A stretch of 34,112 nucleotides of DNA from an uncultured Bacteroidia bacterium. GTDB lineage: Bacteria > Bacteroidota > Bacteroidia > Bacteroidales > UBA932. The notes beneath the pieces were generated by a model that was not told where the DNA came from, searched no databases, and saw only the letters and a list, made by a program, of their open reading frames with translations. Position numbers and translations under genes: made by a program. Each line of letters starts with the position of its first letter. Within the stretch, counting starts at the first letter, position 1. Shown piece by piece: positions 23,584 to 33,278 of the stretch. The stretch spans positions 1-34,112 of the forward strand of contig CACZFO010000013.1 in assembly GCA_902780455.1 (NCBI GenBank), read 5' to 3'.

Positions 23584-25101
23584 ATGGAAAAAGAAGACAA
23601 CCTGCTTAAGGTGATGAGCGATGTTTCATATTGCTCAGACAAGTATCAGTATACCATGGGCAAATCATTCCTGGAATGCGGAATGAAAGACAAAATTGCC
23701 TACTTCAACCTTTTCTACCGCAAGGCACCGGACAACAACAACTGGGCTGTGGTCAGCGGAATACGAGAGGCAATGGAAATGATTTCCAACCTCGGAGGAA
23801 AGTCTCCGGAGTTCTTTGAGAAGTTCCTGCCGGGAGAAGGTTACAGGGAGTTCAGGGAATATGCATCACAGATGAAGTTCACCGGAAACGTTTACGCCAT
23901 GAAAGAGGGAGAGGTTGCCTTCCCAAGAGAGCCTGTCATCACGATAGAGGCCCCTATCATTGAGGCCCAGGTGCTTGAAACCCCTCTGCTCTGCATAATG
24001 AACCACCAGATGGCCATAGCCACCAAGGCAAGCCGCGTATGCAGGTCTACAAAGAAACCGGTGAGCGAGTTCGGAAGCCGCAGGGCACATGGTCCATGGG
24101 CAGCAACCTACGGGGCAAAGGCCGCATATATCGGTGGTTGCGCCAATTCTTCAAATGTACTGGCCACCGAGATTTTTGGAACTCCGGCATCAGGCACCAT
24201 GGCCCATAGCTATGTAACCAGCTTCGGCTGTTCAATCAAGGGAGAATACCTGGCATTTGAGAATTACATAAAGACTCACATGGGAGAACCGCTGATTCTG
24301 CTGGTAGACACTTACGACACCCTTAACTGCGGAGTAGTGAACGCCATAAAAGCATACAAGACATGCGGCATAGATGACAGCTACCCACAGGGTTACGGCA
24401 TACGTCTCGACAGCGGAGACCTTGCCTACCTTTCAAGAAAAGCCAGGGAAATACTGGACAATGCCGGCCTGAAGAACTGCAAGATATTTGCAACAAACTC
24501 ACTTGACGAGTACCTGATAGCCGAAGTTGAGAAGCAGGGTGCCTGCATAGATTCCTACGGAGTGGGAGATGCCATTGCAACCAGCAAGCACAACCCTTGT
24601 TTTGGTAATGTCTACAAACTTGTCCAGGTTGGAGACGAGCCTGTGCTCAAGAGAAGCGAAGACAAGGTAAAGCTCATAAACCCAGGATTCCAGATCACCT
24701 ACCGCATAATTCAGAACGGAATGTTCAAGGCGGACGTAACCTGCCTCAGGGGCGACGAAACATCCAGGAGAATCGAGGCGGGAGAAGAACTCAGGATCCG
24801 GAACGAATTTGACGAGACCCAGAGGAAGAAATTTGCCAAGGGAAGCTACACATACAGGAAACTGCAGAACCAGACGATTAAAAACGGTGTGATCTGCTAC
24901 CAGGATGAGCCTATTGACAAGAAGAGGGAATACTTCCTTTCCAATCTGAAGTGTTTCAACGAAACAGAACGCCGTCTGATCAATCCGCACATCTACAAGG
25001 TTGACATCTCCAACGAGCTCTACGACCTTAAGATGAAACTGATAAACAAACTCATAGAAGAGATTGAAGCACTTAAGGAATCCAATGCAAAGGAAAGATA
25101 A
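23584..25101 (+). CDS. pncB: Nicotinate phosphoribosyltransferase
   Basis: 505 residues from MEKEDNLLKVMSDVSYCSDK. SEFGSRRAHGPWAATYGAKA near residues 158-177 is the phosphoribosyltransferase signature of NAPRTase, with GGCANSSNVLA after it and YGIRLDSGDLAYLS as the PRPP-binding region. It makes nicotinate mononucleotide from nicotinate and PRPP, the entry to NAD salvage. The longer frame from 23512 begins inside the promoter and is rejected. The last 17 bases overlap the start of the porin gene. Confidence 0.93.
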   Translation: MEKEDNLLKVMSDVSYCSDKYQYTMGKSFLECGMKDKIAYFNLFYRKAPDNNNWAVVSGIREAMEMISNLGGKSPEFFEKFLPGEGYREFREYASQMKFTGNVYAMKEGEVAFPREPVITIEAPIIEAQVLETPLLCIMNHQMAIATKASRVCRSTKKPVSEFGSRRAHGPWAATYGAKAAYIGGCANSSNVLATEIFGTPASGTMAHSYVTSFGCSIKGEYLAFENYIKTHMGEPLILLVDTYDTLNCGVVNAIKAYKTCGIDDSYPQGYGIRLDSGDLAYLSRKAREILDNAGLKNCKIFATNSLDEYLIAEVEKQGACIDSYGVGDAIATSKHNPCFGNVYKLVQVGDEPVLKRSEDKVKLINPGFQITYRIIQNGMFKADVTCLRGDETSRRIEAGEELRIRNEFDETQRKKFAKGSYTYRKLQNQTIKNGVICYQDEPIDKKREYFLSNLKCFNETERRLINPHIYKVDISNELYDLKMKLINKLIEEIEALKESNAKER

Positions 25102-27364
25102 CATACGATCCAAGATCTCCGCACATCTTCGCAATGTACTGGCCGTAGCTGTTTTATGCTGCGGGCTGGTCTTGCTGTCGGCATGGAGCAACCATCCTGC
25201 CAAGGGTCTGAAACATACCGCTTTCAGTCTGAATGACACAATAGTCAAGACCGCCTACCAGCAGATGATAGACTCGCTGTATGAACTTAACCTCAGCCCC
25301 GATTCGCTGAAGAGGATGGGCCTCAGCGAATCCGTGCTTTTCTCCATAGACTCCCTCAGAAAGGCAGACTCCATAGCCTCCATAAAAGTCTACACTCCCA
25401 AGGAACTCAGGAGGATGCACAGAGACACCATTCGCAGGAGAAAGGACAGCATCATAAAGCACACACCAAGGGTGCTGGACACCTACATCTTTGCAGACAG
25501 CATAAAGTACACCAGGATTTTCTCGTGGAAACACGACACCTATCTCAACAACCAGGAAGTACTGAAGATAGACACCACCTTCAACTATCATTTCCACGAC
25601 CTTCCTTTCCATCGCGACGACATAAACGGCCAGTATCTTGGAGTCAGCGGAAGTGCCGCTCTGCCTTTCAACTACCACAGGAGACAGGAGCATGATATCT
25701 TCCCGTTCTTCTCTCCTTACATGGTCTATACATACATGCCTGAGAGCATGCCTTTCTACAACACCAAGACCCCGTACACAGAGCTTGGCTACACCGGTAC
25801 CCTGCTGGCAAACCGCCAGAAGAGCGAAGACAACATACACTTCCTGCATACCCAGAACTTCACCCCTACCTTCAACTTCTCCATCCTCTACGACAGGAAC
25901 GGAGGAGGAGGTCTCCTGCAAAATGAAAAAACAGACTTCAGGACTTTTGCAATTACAGGCAACTATCTGGGAAAGAAATACATAGCCCAGGGAGGATACA
26001 TCTTCTCAAGACTCAAGAGGCAGGAAAACGGAGGAGTTGAAGACCTTACCATGGTCAGCGATACCACAATAGACGTGCGCACGGTTCCTGTCTATCTCAG
26101 CGATGCAAATTCAATAATGAGGAGGAACACCTTCTTCATCACCCACTCCTACGGTGTTCCGATCAGATGGAAAGTCCAGAGGGACTCACTGGGCAACAAG
26201 ATTGCCGACACCCTCAAGACCGACAAGGGAACGGTAACATATTTTGGGCATTATGGGGAATACAGCGTCTATTCAAGAAGTTATACAGACAACATTACAG
26301 ATTCTGTAGGAAGGTCCCTGTACAGGAACATCTTCCTGCTCAACCCTACGACTTCGGCCGATTCGGCCAGGGTAATGAACCTGGAGAACAGGTTCTTCCT
26401 CAAGATCCAGCCATGGGATGCGGAATCTGTACTCTCCAACCTTGACGGAGGAATCGGGCACCAGCTGCTTAACTTTTACGGATTTCAGCCGGAATTCTTC
26501 CTGAGCGGAAACCGGAACAAGACCTACAACAATGTGTACGCATATTTTGGAGCGGGCGGCAAGTTCAGGAAGTACTTTGCCTGGAACGCACGCGCAAAGG
26601 CGGACATATCAGGCTACTACAAAGGCAACTTCTCCCTTGACGCTGCCATGAGGTTCTCCTCCTGGGCCGTCAAGGACGGAATACACCTGACGGCAAAATT
26701 CTCCTCAAGCCTGAGGAAACCATCATATTTCCTGAACACCTACAACTCCAACCACCACCTGTTCAACTTTGACTTTGACAAGACATCAAGGACAACCATC
26801 CAGGCAAAGCTGGACATACCGCACTGGGGAGTTGAAGCTTCTGTCGGATACACGCTCCTGAACAAGAACGTCTACCTGGATTCTCTCTGCATACCTACCC
26901 AGAACAACGAGGCCATGAGTATCCTGAGCGGATATATCGCCAAGAACATCAAGGTTGGTCCGCTGCATCTGGAAAACAGGCTCCTTCTTCAGACTTCCAG
27001 CAAGCAGGAAATAGTTCCGCTGCCAAAGGTGGCCCTCAACCTCAGATACTACCTCGAGTTCTTTGCCGTCAAGGACATCCTCAACGTCCAGATAGGTGCT
27101 GACATGACCTACAACACAAAGTACTACGCCCAGGCATTTGACCCTGCTTTGGGAATGTTCTACAACCAGGAGAAATACAAGGTAGGAAACAATCCTTACG
27201 TAGATGTCTTCATCAATCTCCAGTGGAAGAAATGCTGCATATTCGTCAAGTGTGAGAATACGCTTCAGGGAATCCCTAACAATGAGTATTATTCAACCTA
27301 CAGGTACATCAGGCCTCAGAGAGCTTTCAAGCTGGGCATCTGGTGGCCGTTCTACATCAAATAG
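25085..27364 (+). CDS. Putative outer-membrane porin
   Basis: 759 residues from MQRKDNIRSKISAHLRNV. A signal sequence (hydrophobic VLAVAVLCCGLVLLSAW) is followed by a charged region with repeated Asp-Ser-Leu stretches, then alternating aromatic/hydrophilic beta-strands typical of a barrel (FTPTFNFSILYDRNGGG, KKYIAQGGYIFSRLKRQ, NVYAYFGAGGKFRKYF). It ends FKLGIWWPFYIK with an aromatic C-terminal strand. It matches the Bacteroidetes 'putative porin' family. The ATG at 25085 overlaps the NAPRTase gene by 17 bases. The lytic transglycosylase gene begins at the base after its stop, so the three genes form one operon. The transported compound is unknown. Confidence 0.82.
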   Translation: MQRKDNIRSKISAHLRNVLAVAVLCCGLVLLSAWSNHPAKGLKHTAFSLNDTIVKTAYQQMIDSLYELNLSPDSLKRMGLSESVLFSIDSLRKADSIASIKVYTPKELRRMHRDTIRRRKDSIIKHTPRVLDTYIFADSIKYTRIFSWKHDTYLNNQEVLKIDTTFNYHFHDLPFHRDDINGQYLGVSGSAALPFNYHRRQEHDIFPFFSPYMVYTYMPESMPFYNTKTPYTELGYTGTLLANRQKSEDNIHFLHTQNFTPTFNFSILYDRNGGGGLLQNEKTDFRTFAITGNYLGKKYIAQGGYIFSRLKRQENGGVEDLTMVSDTTIDVRTVPVYLSDANSIMRRNTFFITHSYGVPIRWKVQRDSLGNKIADTLKTDKGTVTYFGHYGEYSVYSRSYTDNITDSVGRSLYRNIFLLNPTTSADSARVMNLENRFFLKIQPWDAESVLSNLDGGIGHQLLNFYGFQPEFFLSGNRNKTYNNVYAYFGAGGKFRKYFAWNARAKADISGYYKGNFSLDAAMRFSSWAVKDGIHLTAKFSSSLRKPSYFLNTYNSNHHLFNFDFDKTSRTTIQAKLDIPHWGVEASVGYTLLNKNVYLDSLCIPTQNNEAMSILSGYIAKNIKVGPLHLENRLLLQTSSKQEIVPLPKVALNLRYYLEFFAVKDILNVQIGADMTYNTKYYAQAFDPALGMFYNQEKYKVGNNPYVDVFINLQWKKCCIFVKCENTLQGIPNNEYYSTYRYIRPQRAFKLGIWWPFYIK

Positions 27365-28450
27365 ATGAAAAAGTTCTGGAAGACAAGGACCATGAGAGTT
27401 GGTGCCATCGCCCTGATGGCACTTGTATTGGCCTATGCCTTCCTGACATTCTTCAGGACTCCGGTTGCAAATCAGGACAACCTCTCCAAGAACCTTCTGG
27501 TTGGAGACACCCTGTACTGTACAATCCTGATAGACAACAAGCTCAATCCAGGAAACCCGGCCCTGAAATTTGCCACCGACCTCATCCGCCAGTTCTCCAC
27601 AAACACCCATTGCCTGGTTGAGGTATCTGTTGAGAAATCTTCCATCAGGAACTGGGAAGACCTTACCGACAAGCTCACCGATGTCATAATCTTCAACTCC
27701 CGTACAGATTCCATTCCGGATGCCTTCAAAGACTACCTGGTAACGTCTACACCCATTGAAAAAGACTATGTATGCGCCATGAGGTACGACGATGACGCGA
27801 TAATAGACAACATCAATTTCTGGATTACCCACATCAAGCCGTCTTCAGAATACAAAAGGCTTTACGCCAAGCTCCACAAGAGGGAGAACAACCAGGTTTA
27901 CGCGCTCCCTATGACAAGGTATTCCATTTCTCCTTTCGACGACCTTGCCAAGAAATATGCCGCCACAATAGGTTGGGACTGGAGGCTCCTGAGCGCCCTG
28001 ATGTACAAGGAATCCGGATTCAACATGGGAATAGTCTCCAGCATGGGAGCAGTGGGTCTGATGCAGGTGCTGCAGTCTGTAGCCAACTCCATGGGAGTGG
28101 AGAACATCTACGATCCGGAGCAGAACATCAGGGCCGGTACAAAGATTCTGGGCAAGACATACAACAAGTATCTGTCTTCAGGTATGGATCAGGAGAATGC
28201 CCTGCTGTTCACCCTTGCGTCCTACAACGCAGGTGAAGGAAGGATACAGCAATGCCAGAAGGTAGCCCGGGCAGAAGGCAAGGACCCTAACAACTGGAAC
28301 GATGTAAAATCTGTAATTCCACTGATGGCTGAAGGATACAACCACAACGGAGTTAAGGTTAGCCCGTTCAGGGGCGGAGCCCAGACCATGAACTATCCTG
28401 AAAGGGTCATGGGCCAGTATGAGATATACAAGAAAACCGTTGAGGAATAA
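27365..28450 (+). CDS. MltF-like membrane-bound lytic transglycosylase
   Basis: 361 residues. An N-terminal membrane anchor (about residues 12-30) is followed by a periplasmic binding-protein-like domain (about 45-180) and an SLT-type lytic transglycosylase domain (about 190-330). Glu216 in ALMYKESGFN is the catalytic acid, SSMGAVGLMQVLQS is motif II, and SYNAGEGRI is motif III. It cleaves peptidoglycan glycan strands to 1,6-anhydro-MurNAc products. The architecture matches MltF. It follows the porin gene directly. Confidence 0.9.
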   Translation: MKKFWKTRTMRVGAIALMALVLAYAFLTFFRTPVANQDNLSKNLLVGDTLYCTILIDNKLNPGNPALKFATDLIRQFSTNTHCLVEVSVEKSSIRNWEDLTDKLTDVIIFNSRTDSIPDAFKDYLVTSTPIEKDYVCAMRYDDDAIIDNINFWITHIKPSSEYKRLYAKLHKRENNQVYALPMTRYSISPFDDLAKKYAATIGWDWRLLSALMYKESGFNMGIVSSMGAVGLMQVLQSVANSMGVENIYDPEQNIRAGTKILGKTYNKYLSSGMDQENALLFTLASYNAGEGRIQQCQKVARAEGKDPNNWNDVKSVIPLMAEGYNHNGVKVSPFRGGAQTMNYPERVMGQYEIYKKTVEE

Positions 28451-28453
28451 TCC

Positions 28454-29695
28454 CTACTTGACCTTTATTGTCTGAGCCGGCTGTATCTTGCTGATGAAAT
28501 GGCTCGGGATCATCAGGATTACCATTATCGCGATGAAGGAAATTACATCTGCCGCAATTATGCTCCACCAGGATATGTCCACCGGCACATGGTCGATAAA
28601 ATAATTTGTCGGATTCAGCGAAAGGACCCTGAAATACTTCTGGACAAGGAGCAGGCCCAAGGCTATTACATTTCCTGTAACCAATCCCGTAAAAACTATT
28701 CCTGAACTCTTTGCCAGGAAGACCCTCCTTATTCCGGAGTTCTTCATTCCCAGTGCTTTGAGCACCCCTATCGTGGAAATATTCTCAAACAGGATGATAA
28801 GTACGCATGAAACCATGTTGAAGGCGGCTACTGCTATCATCAGTATGAGGATTATCAGCACGTTCATGTCCAGAAGCCTCAGCCAGTCCACCAGGTTTGA
28901 CATGTCTTCATAGGCTCCCGATATCCTCATGTACTGCCCTTCATCCAATTTCTGGTATATCAGTTGGGCTATCTGCTGTTTTCGCTGAGGATAATCCTTC
29001 TCGGAGTGGTCTGAGAAAGTGATCTGGTAGGCACTTGCCCTGTCTTCATCCCATCCGTTAAGTCCATTGACCATCTTTTTTGAGCAGATGACATAGAGCT
29101 TGTCCAGGTTTTCAAGCTGGGCTGAATAGATTCCTGCAATGGTAAGCCTCCTGACCTTAACCTGGCTCCCTACAAAGTAGAAGGTGGCCCTGTCGCCAGC
29201 AGAGAATCCCAGCAAATCTGCCATCCTTCTGGAAATAAGGGCATAATCATCCTGCCCCTCTTGAGGTAAAGTACCTTCTTCCAGGCATCGGGAATAGAAA
29301 TCCCAGTTGAACGTGGAGTCTACTCCTTTCATCATCACGCCCTGGATATTGTCCTCAGTCTTTATCATTCCCGGCCTCAGACTCATGGCTTGGAACGATG
29401 TAACATAAGGAAGGCCAAGCACGTCCTCCCTGGCTTTAAGTGCCGGCAGGGAATACTCCTGGGTTTCATAATCGGAAGTCGCAGAAGGAGCCATCACGGA
29501 AACATTGACATCTCCGGTAAATGCAGACATCTTCTCCAGAATCTCCTTCCTGAATCCCCTGGACACGGATATAGAGACAATTATGACAATTATGCTTATT
29601 GCTACGGAGAAAACGGCAATTACATTGCCAAGGGAGGCCAGCCTTCCTTTCTTACCGTTTCCAATCCTTCTGGCAATAAACCAACTGAGTCTCAT
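28454..29695 (-). CDS. LolC/LolE-like ABC transporter permease
   Basis: 413 residues. An N-terminal helix (about residues 22-48) is followed by a large periplasmic domain (about 50-265) and three helices near the C-terminus within an FtsX-like permease domain (VLIILILMIAVAAFNMVSCV, then GVLKALGMKNSGIRRVFL as the coupling helix region). It matches permeases that release lipoproteins from the inner membrane to LolA. The ATPase partner is not in the window. It is convergent with the lytic transglycosylase gene (3 bases apart) and 15 bases downstream of the esterase-like gene. A general macrolide-type permease is the alternative. Confidence 0.85.
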   Translation of the reverse strand: MRLSWFIARRIGNGKKGRLASLGNVIAVFSVAISIIVIIVSISVSRGFRKEILEKMSAFTGDVNVSVMAPSATSDYETQEYSLPALKAREDVLGLPYVTSFQAMSLRPGMIKTEDNIQGVMMKGVDSTFNWDFYSRCLEEGTLPQEGQDDYALISRRMADLLGFSAGDRATFYFVGSQVKVRRLTIAGIYSAQLENLDKLYVICSKKMVNGLNGWDEDRASAYQITFSDHSEKDYPQRKQQIAQLIYQKLDEGQYMRISGAYEDMSNLVDWLRLLDMNVLIILILMIAVAAFNMVSCVLIILFENISTIGVLKALGMKNSGIRRVFLAKSSGIVFTGLVTGNVIALGLLLVQKYFRVLSLNPTNYFIDHVPVDISWWSIIAADVISFIAIMVILMIPSHFISKIQPAQTIKVK

Positions 29696-29710
29696 ACCTT
29701 TACAAACTGC

Positions 29711-31006
29711 TTACCTTGCCATCCCAAACTGGGATTTGAGCCATTTGAGAGCTGCTTCGCTTTGCCATGGATACAGCCAGTGGCCGGTATCTCTGGCAAG
29801 GCACAGCGTTTTTGGCGCCTTGATTACGTTGTACGCGGAGAAAGTGGAGGACGGGCAGCATACTATGTCGTTGAACCCCCAGGCATAGAAACCCGGCTGA
29901 GACAGGAACCTCGCAAAGTTAACTACGTCATAGTATTTTGATACGGCAACCTTCTGCTCAATGAGCGGATCGGACTTGTCTGTGAAAAGATGAGGCCAGC
30001 CTCCGCTCCTGCCGTAATAGTAACCGGTCACATCGCAGAATGCTGGAAAATATGCAAAGAGGGCGCTGACACGCTTGTCCAAAGCGGCGGTCACTATGGA
30101 GAGCATTCCGCCCTGGCTGCCTCCGTAGCAGGCTATGCGGGAAGTGTCTACATCATCCCTGCTGCACAGATAGTCAACGGCCCTCACGCAACCAAGATAG
30201 CTGCGCTTGTAATAGTACTTATCGCGATTCTCCAGTCCTTTCAGAACATAACCGGACATGGCCCCTATTTCCAGCTGCCTGTAAATTTCAGTGTCCTGGT
30301 CTACAGGAATGCCGTGCACTCCTATGTTCAGAACCACAAAGCCTTCATAGGCCAGAGGATCGGGCCCGCTGAACTTGCGCACGGCTGCGCCCGGAAGACG
30401 GAGAATGGCAGGCTTGCGGCCTTCTGTCTTTGGCACCGTAAGTACACCGTACACATAATTGCCTGCCGCGTATGACTGTATCCTGATGTAATACACATCT
30501 ACCCTGTCGTTGCTCTCTTCCTGGGAATGGCGCACACGGGTAAGCATGGGCACCTTGGCAGCCTTTTCCTTGGCATCTTCCCAGAATCCCATGAAGTCTT
30601 CCGGCAGGGATGTCGTAGGCTCTATCTTGTATGGGTCAAAGCCAATGTTGGTCTGGCTGCTGTAGCGTTTGCCTTCGTAATTAACGCTCACGCTTACCGT
30701 AGTAAAACCAGGCACCTTGCGCCCAGGCACGGTAATCTTGGCAAAGCCGTCCTTGTCGGTAGTTACTACACCTGTCTTTTCTGCCGGCAGTTTTTCAGGA
30801 CCGTAACTGTATCTGATCTTTGTCATTGGCATACGCACGTTTTCCTTCACAGCATACAGAGTGAAAACCGCCTTCTCGCCACATGCATAAGTCCAATCTG
30901 AATGGTCCGGTTCTGCATATACGGTTATAAACTGCTTGGATGGCTGACCAATTGCTGATGTCAGCACCGCAAGCATTAAAACAAGTAAAGAAAGAGTTCT
31001 TTTCAT
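29711..31006 (-). CDS. Secreted acetylxylan-esterase-like hydrolase
   Basis: 431 residues with a signal peptide (cleavage near SAIGQP). An N-terminal Ig-like/beta domain (about 25-135) precedes an alpha/beta hydrolase of the AXE1/cephalosporin-C deacetylase family. The nucleophile elbow YGGSQGG holds Ser297, and Asp380 (GFNDIVC) and His409 (DTGHW) complete the triad. It removes acetyl groups from polysaccharides or related substrates. It stands alone on the minus strand next to the tRNA and has no other polysaccharide genes nearby, so the substrate is open. Confidence 0.85.
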   Translation of the reverse strand: MKRTLSLLVLMLAVLTSAIGQPSKQFITVYAEPDHSDWTYACGEKAVFTLYAVKENVRMPMTKIRYSYGPEKLPAEKTGVVTTDKDGFAKITVPGRKVPGFTTVSVSVNYEGKRYSSQTNIGFDPYKIEPTTSLPEDFMGFWEDAKEKAAKVPMLTRVRHSQEESNDRVDVYYIRIQSYAAGNYVYGVLTVPKTEGRKPAILRLPGAAVRKFSGPDPLAYEGFVVLNIGVHGIPVDQDTEIYRQLEIGAMSGYVLKGLENRDKYYYKRSYLGCVRAVDYLCSRDDVDTSRIACYGGSQGGMLSIVTAALDKRVSALFAYFPAFCDVTGYYYGRSGGWPHLFTDKSDPLIEQKVAVSKYYDVVNFARFLSQPGFYAWGFNDIVCCPSSTFSAYNVIKAPKTLCLARDTGHWLYPWQSEAALKWLKSQFGMAR

Positions 31007-31016
31007 ATAAAATTCT

Positions 31017-31024
31017 TACATTTG
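31017..31024 (+). promoter_or_regulatory. Candidate -7 box (TACATTTG) for tRNA-Gly
   Basis: TACATTTG matches TAnnTTTG and ends 10 bases before the mature 5' end of the tRNA, a fitting distance for a transcript starting just upstream. No good TTTG element is visible 19-21 bases upstream. Confidence 0.45.
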
Positions 31025-31034
31025 CAATCACAAC

Positions 31035-31110
31035 GCGGAAATAGCTCAGTTGGTAGAGCATCAGCTTCCCAAGCTGAGGGCCGCGGGTTCGAATCCCGTT
31101 TTCCGCTCCA
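31035..31110 (+). tRNA. tRNA-Gly (anticodon CCC)
   Basis: 76 bases with a complete cloverleaf: acceptor GCGGAAA pairing with TTTCCGC, D-arm GCTCAGTTGGTAGAGC, anticodon stem TCAGC/GCTGA with loop TTCCCAA (anticodon CCC, reading GGG), variable loop, and T-arm CGGGTTCGAATCCCG. The CCA end is encoded (31108-31110). The lipoprotein gene on the other strand ends 3 bases away. Confidence 0.97.
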
Positions 31111-31112
31111 CT

Positions 31113-32045
31113 TTATTTAGAAACCGGACGTATTGCTCTGCCTGACAAACGGAAAGCATAACCCCAACTCTTTTCTTTTGAATTAAACCAAAGAAGGTTG
31201 GCATAACAAGGTGCATCATCAGCCTTCTTTGCCAAGAGCGAAGATGTCCAATAACTACCATGGTCCAAATCCAGGTGCATATCTTCTACTTTTACACCAG
31301 TAACAGGCAAAAATATACTGTTTCCATTGGTTTTGCTTATAACTCTGTAGCCGCTACTTGTCCCATTTAGTTTTACCCACACCCAATCACACTTTTCCAT
31401 AAGTTCATTAAGTTCATCGACAGTCGGCATACGCCACTTGTTCCCGTATGTGACACTGGCAATATCATCAGCAGGTTCAAGAACTGTCTTGTTGTCAACC
31501 TGCCCCCACTCGGGATATCTGTTGTATTTGGTGAGACTTCTGTAGTCTCCGCCAGTACACCACTTGTAATTATCCCAAAAATAAACAGATTTAGCAGAAG
31601 TCTCTCCCCAGGCATATAGAGTGCCACTGCTTTCAGGCTTATCGGCACCTACGTTACGGTCTGCCCACTTGACAGACAACCCCAAATCAACCATCGCCAA
31701 TTGAGATACGGAAACACTGCAACTGGCACTCTTTCCTTTGTACTTTGCATAGATAGTGGCAGAACCTGCAGCTTTCCCTGTTACAAACCCTGCCTGATCA
31801 ACAGTGGCCACAGATGAATTGGAAGAAGACCAGTCTATTTTTTGGCCAAAAGCCTGCAATCCTGAATAGTACACTTTTGCATCTAACTTCTGGGATTCAT
31901 TGATAGCTAAATTGACCTTTGCAACCCCGATCTCCACTGAAATTGTGCTAGTATCAATGCTGTCATCGTTCTTGGAACAGCAGCAAAATATCAGCAGCAA
32001 AAAAAGGAAAGTGAACAGGACGGAATACTTGGAGTAAGCTTTCAT
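31113..32045 (-). CDS. Lipoprotein with Big2 domain and FISUMP-type C-terminal domain
   Basis: 310 residues. A signal peptide with lipobox-like LLLIFCCCSKNDD (Cys21-23) is followed by a bacterial Ig-like group 2 domain (about 35-112: INESQKLDAKV, WSSSNSSVATVDQAG, AAGSATIYAKYKGK). The C-terminal domain has VDLGLSVKWADRNVGADKPE and WGETSAK, then KWRMPTVDELNELMEKC, and it ends GRAIRPVSK. This is the 'Fibrobacter succinogenes major paralogous' type common in Bacteroidetes surface proteins. It is probably surface-exposed on the outer membrane, with unknown ligand. The stop is 3 bases from the tRNA 3' end, tail to tail. Confidence 0.85.
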   Translation of the reverse strand: MKAYSKYSVLFTFLFLLLIFCCCSKNDDSIDTSTISVEIGVAKVNLAINESQKLDAKVYYSGLQAFGQKIDWSSSNSSVATVDQAGFVTGKAAGSATIYAKYKGKSASCSVSVSQLAMVDLGLSVKWADRNVGADKPESSGTLYAWGETSAKSVYFWDNYKWCTGGDYRSLTKYNRYPEWGQVDNKTVLEPADDIASVTYGNKWRMPTVDELNELMEKCDWVWVKLNGTSSGYRVISKTNGNSIFLPVTGVKVEDMHLDLDHGSYWTSSLLAKKADDAPCYANLLWFNSKEKSWGYAFRLSGRAIRPVSK

Positions 32046-32073
32046 TATACTTTAAGGGACTAAATTATTAATC

Positions 32074-33246
32074 TTATTTATTCTCTTTACGGCGCTTTTT
32101 CTCGGCACGCAGAAGGTTGAGCTCCCTTCCGGTCTGGCCGGCAACAGAAGTGTTTTCCTCAGCCCTTCTGACAAGATATGGAACAACATCCTTAACCTTG
32201 GCGTAAGGAACGTATTTGGTTACGTTGTAGCCTTCGTGGGCAAGGTTGAAGGAAATGTTGTCGCTCATGCCAAGAAGCTGTGCAAAGTGAATCCTAGGGT
32301 CATTGTGAGCCAGGCCCTTCTCATCTATCAGCTGAGCGAGAAGACGGTTGCTCTCCTCATTGTGGGTACCCATGAAAAGCTCAAAGTGGTCAAGACGGTC
32401 CATGACATACCTGACACCGGCATTGTAATTGTCGTCGGTAGCCTGCTTGTCCTTGCAGATAGGATCAGGATAACCCATGGCAGCAGCCCTGGCACGCTCT
32501 TCCTCCATGTAGGCGCCACGAACGAACTTGATACCGGCGATGTAGTTGTTCTTTACGGCATCCTCGTAAATCTTTTCGAGATAAGGCATACGGTCATGAC
32601 GGTACATCTGGAGGGTGGCGAAAATGATGGCCCTCTTCTTGTTGTAGAGCCTCATCATCTCATCGGTCTGGGCGTCAATGGCATCCTGGAAGCAATAATC
32701 CTCAGCATCGATGATGAGCCTTACATCGTTGTCATAGGCCCTCTTGCAGAAAGCGGCAAACCTCTCCTGATAAGCCTTGAATTCCTTTTCCTCCTCAGGA
32801 GTAAGCGGCTCTCTTTTCTCAGAAGCCTTGGAAAGAAGCTCATCGGTGATGATTGTACTCGGCTTGAAAACTGCATAGGCCAGTGAAGGATTGTCCTTGG
32901 CAAAATCTATGGAGCGCATGGTCTCCTCAAAAGTGTACTGGATACCCTCAGGAGTCTGCTTGCCCTCGGCAGAAAAATCGAGAGTGGACTTGACGTTGAA
33001 ACTCTTAAGATGGTCTATGGTCTTCTTACAGTCTTCAAGGGTTTCTCCACCCACAAACTGCTTGTAGAGAGTTGGTTTTACGGCCCAGCCGATAGGAAAT
33101 CCTATCTTGAGGGCAAGGTTGGAAGCCCCTTTGAGGAACTTTACCATACCCGGACGCTTGATGGTATTGAAAAGCAACAAGGCATTCTTGAGTTCTCCCT
33201 TGCTCTTGGAAGAGAATGCCACTTCTAGGTTATTGAAATCTACCAT
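32074..33246 (-). CDS. Proline dehydrogenase
   Basis: 390 residues from MVDFNNLEVAFSSKSKGELK. It is a monofunctional PRODH beta/alpha barrel: STLDFSAEGKQTPEG, RLIIDAEDYCFQDAI, KFVRGAYMEEERARA near residues 270-285, and the GTHNEESNRLLAQL region contacting the FAD/proline site. It oxidises proline to pyrroline-5-carboxylate at the membrane. The frame extends 46 codons upstream to 33384, but those lie in the phosphorylase gene, so the ATG at 33246 is used. It lies 32 bases downstream of the phosphorylase gene. Confidence 0.9.
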   Translation of the reverse strand: MVDFNNLEVAFSSKSKGELKNALLLFNTIKRPGMVKFLKGASNLALKIGFPIGWAVKPTLYKQFVGGETLEDCKKTIDHLKSFNVKSTLDFSAEGKQTPEGIQYTFEETMRSIDFAKDNPSLAYAVFKPSTIITDELLSKASEKREPLTPEEEKEFKAYQERFAAFCKRAYDNDVRLIIDAEDYCFQDAIDAQTDEMMRLYNKKRAIIFATLQMYRHDRMPYLEKIYEDAVKNNYIAGIKFVRGAYMEEERARAAAMGYPDPICKDKQATDDNYNAGVRYVMDRLDHFELFMGTHNEESNRLLAQLIDEKGLAHNDPRIHFAQLLGMSDNISFNLAHEGYNVTKYVPYAKVKDVVPYLVRRAEENTSVAGQTGRELNLLRAEKKRRKENK

Positions 33247-33278
33247 ACGGCTATGACTTAATGTGATTCGTTTTCTTA

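Noticed and set aside
24499..25921. Two ~250-codon minus-strand frames across NAPRTase and porin
   Set aside because: Both are antisense to genes with clear motifs and have no promoter or family signature.
31035..32045. tRNA-Gly as an integration site with the lipoprotein as cargo
   Set aside because: I found no direct repeat of the tRNA 3' end elsewhere in the window and no integrase gene.
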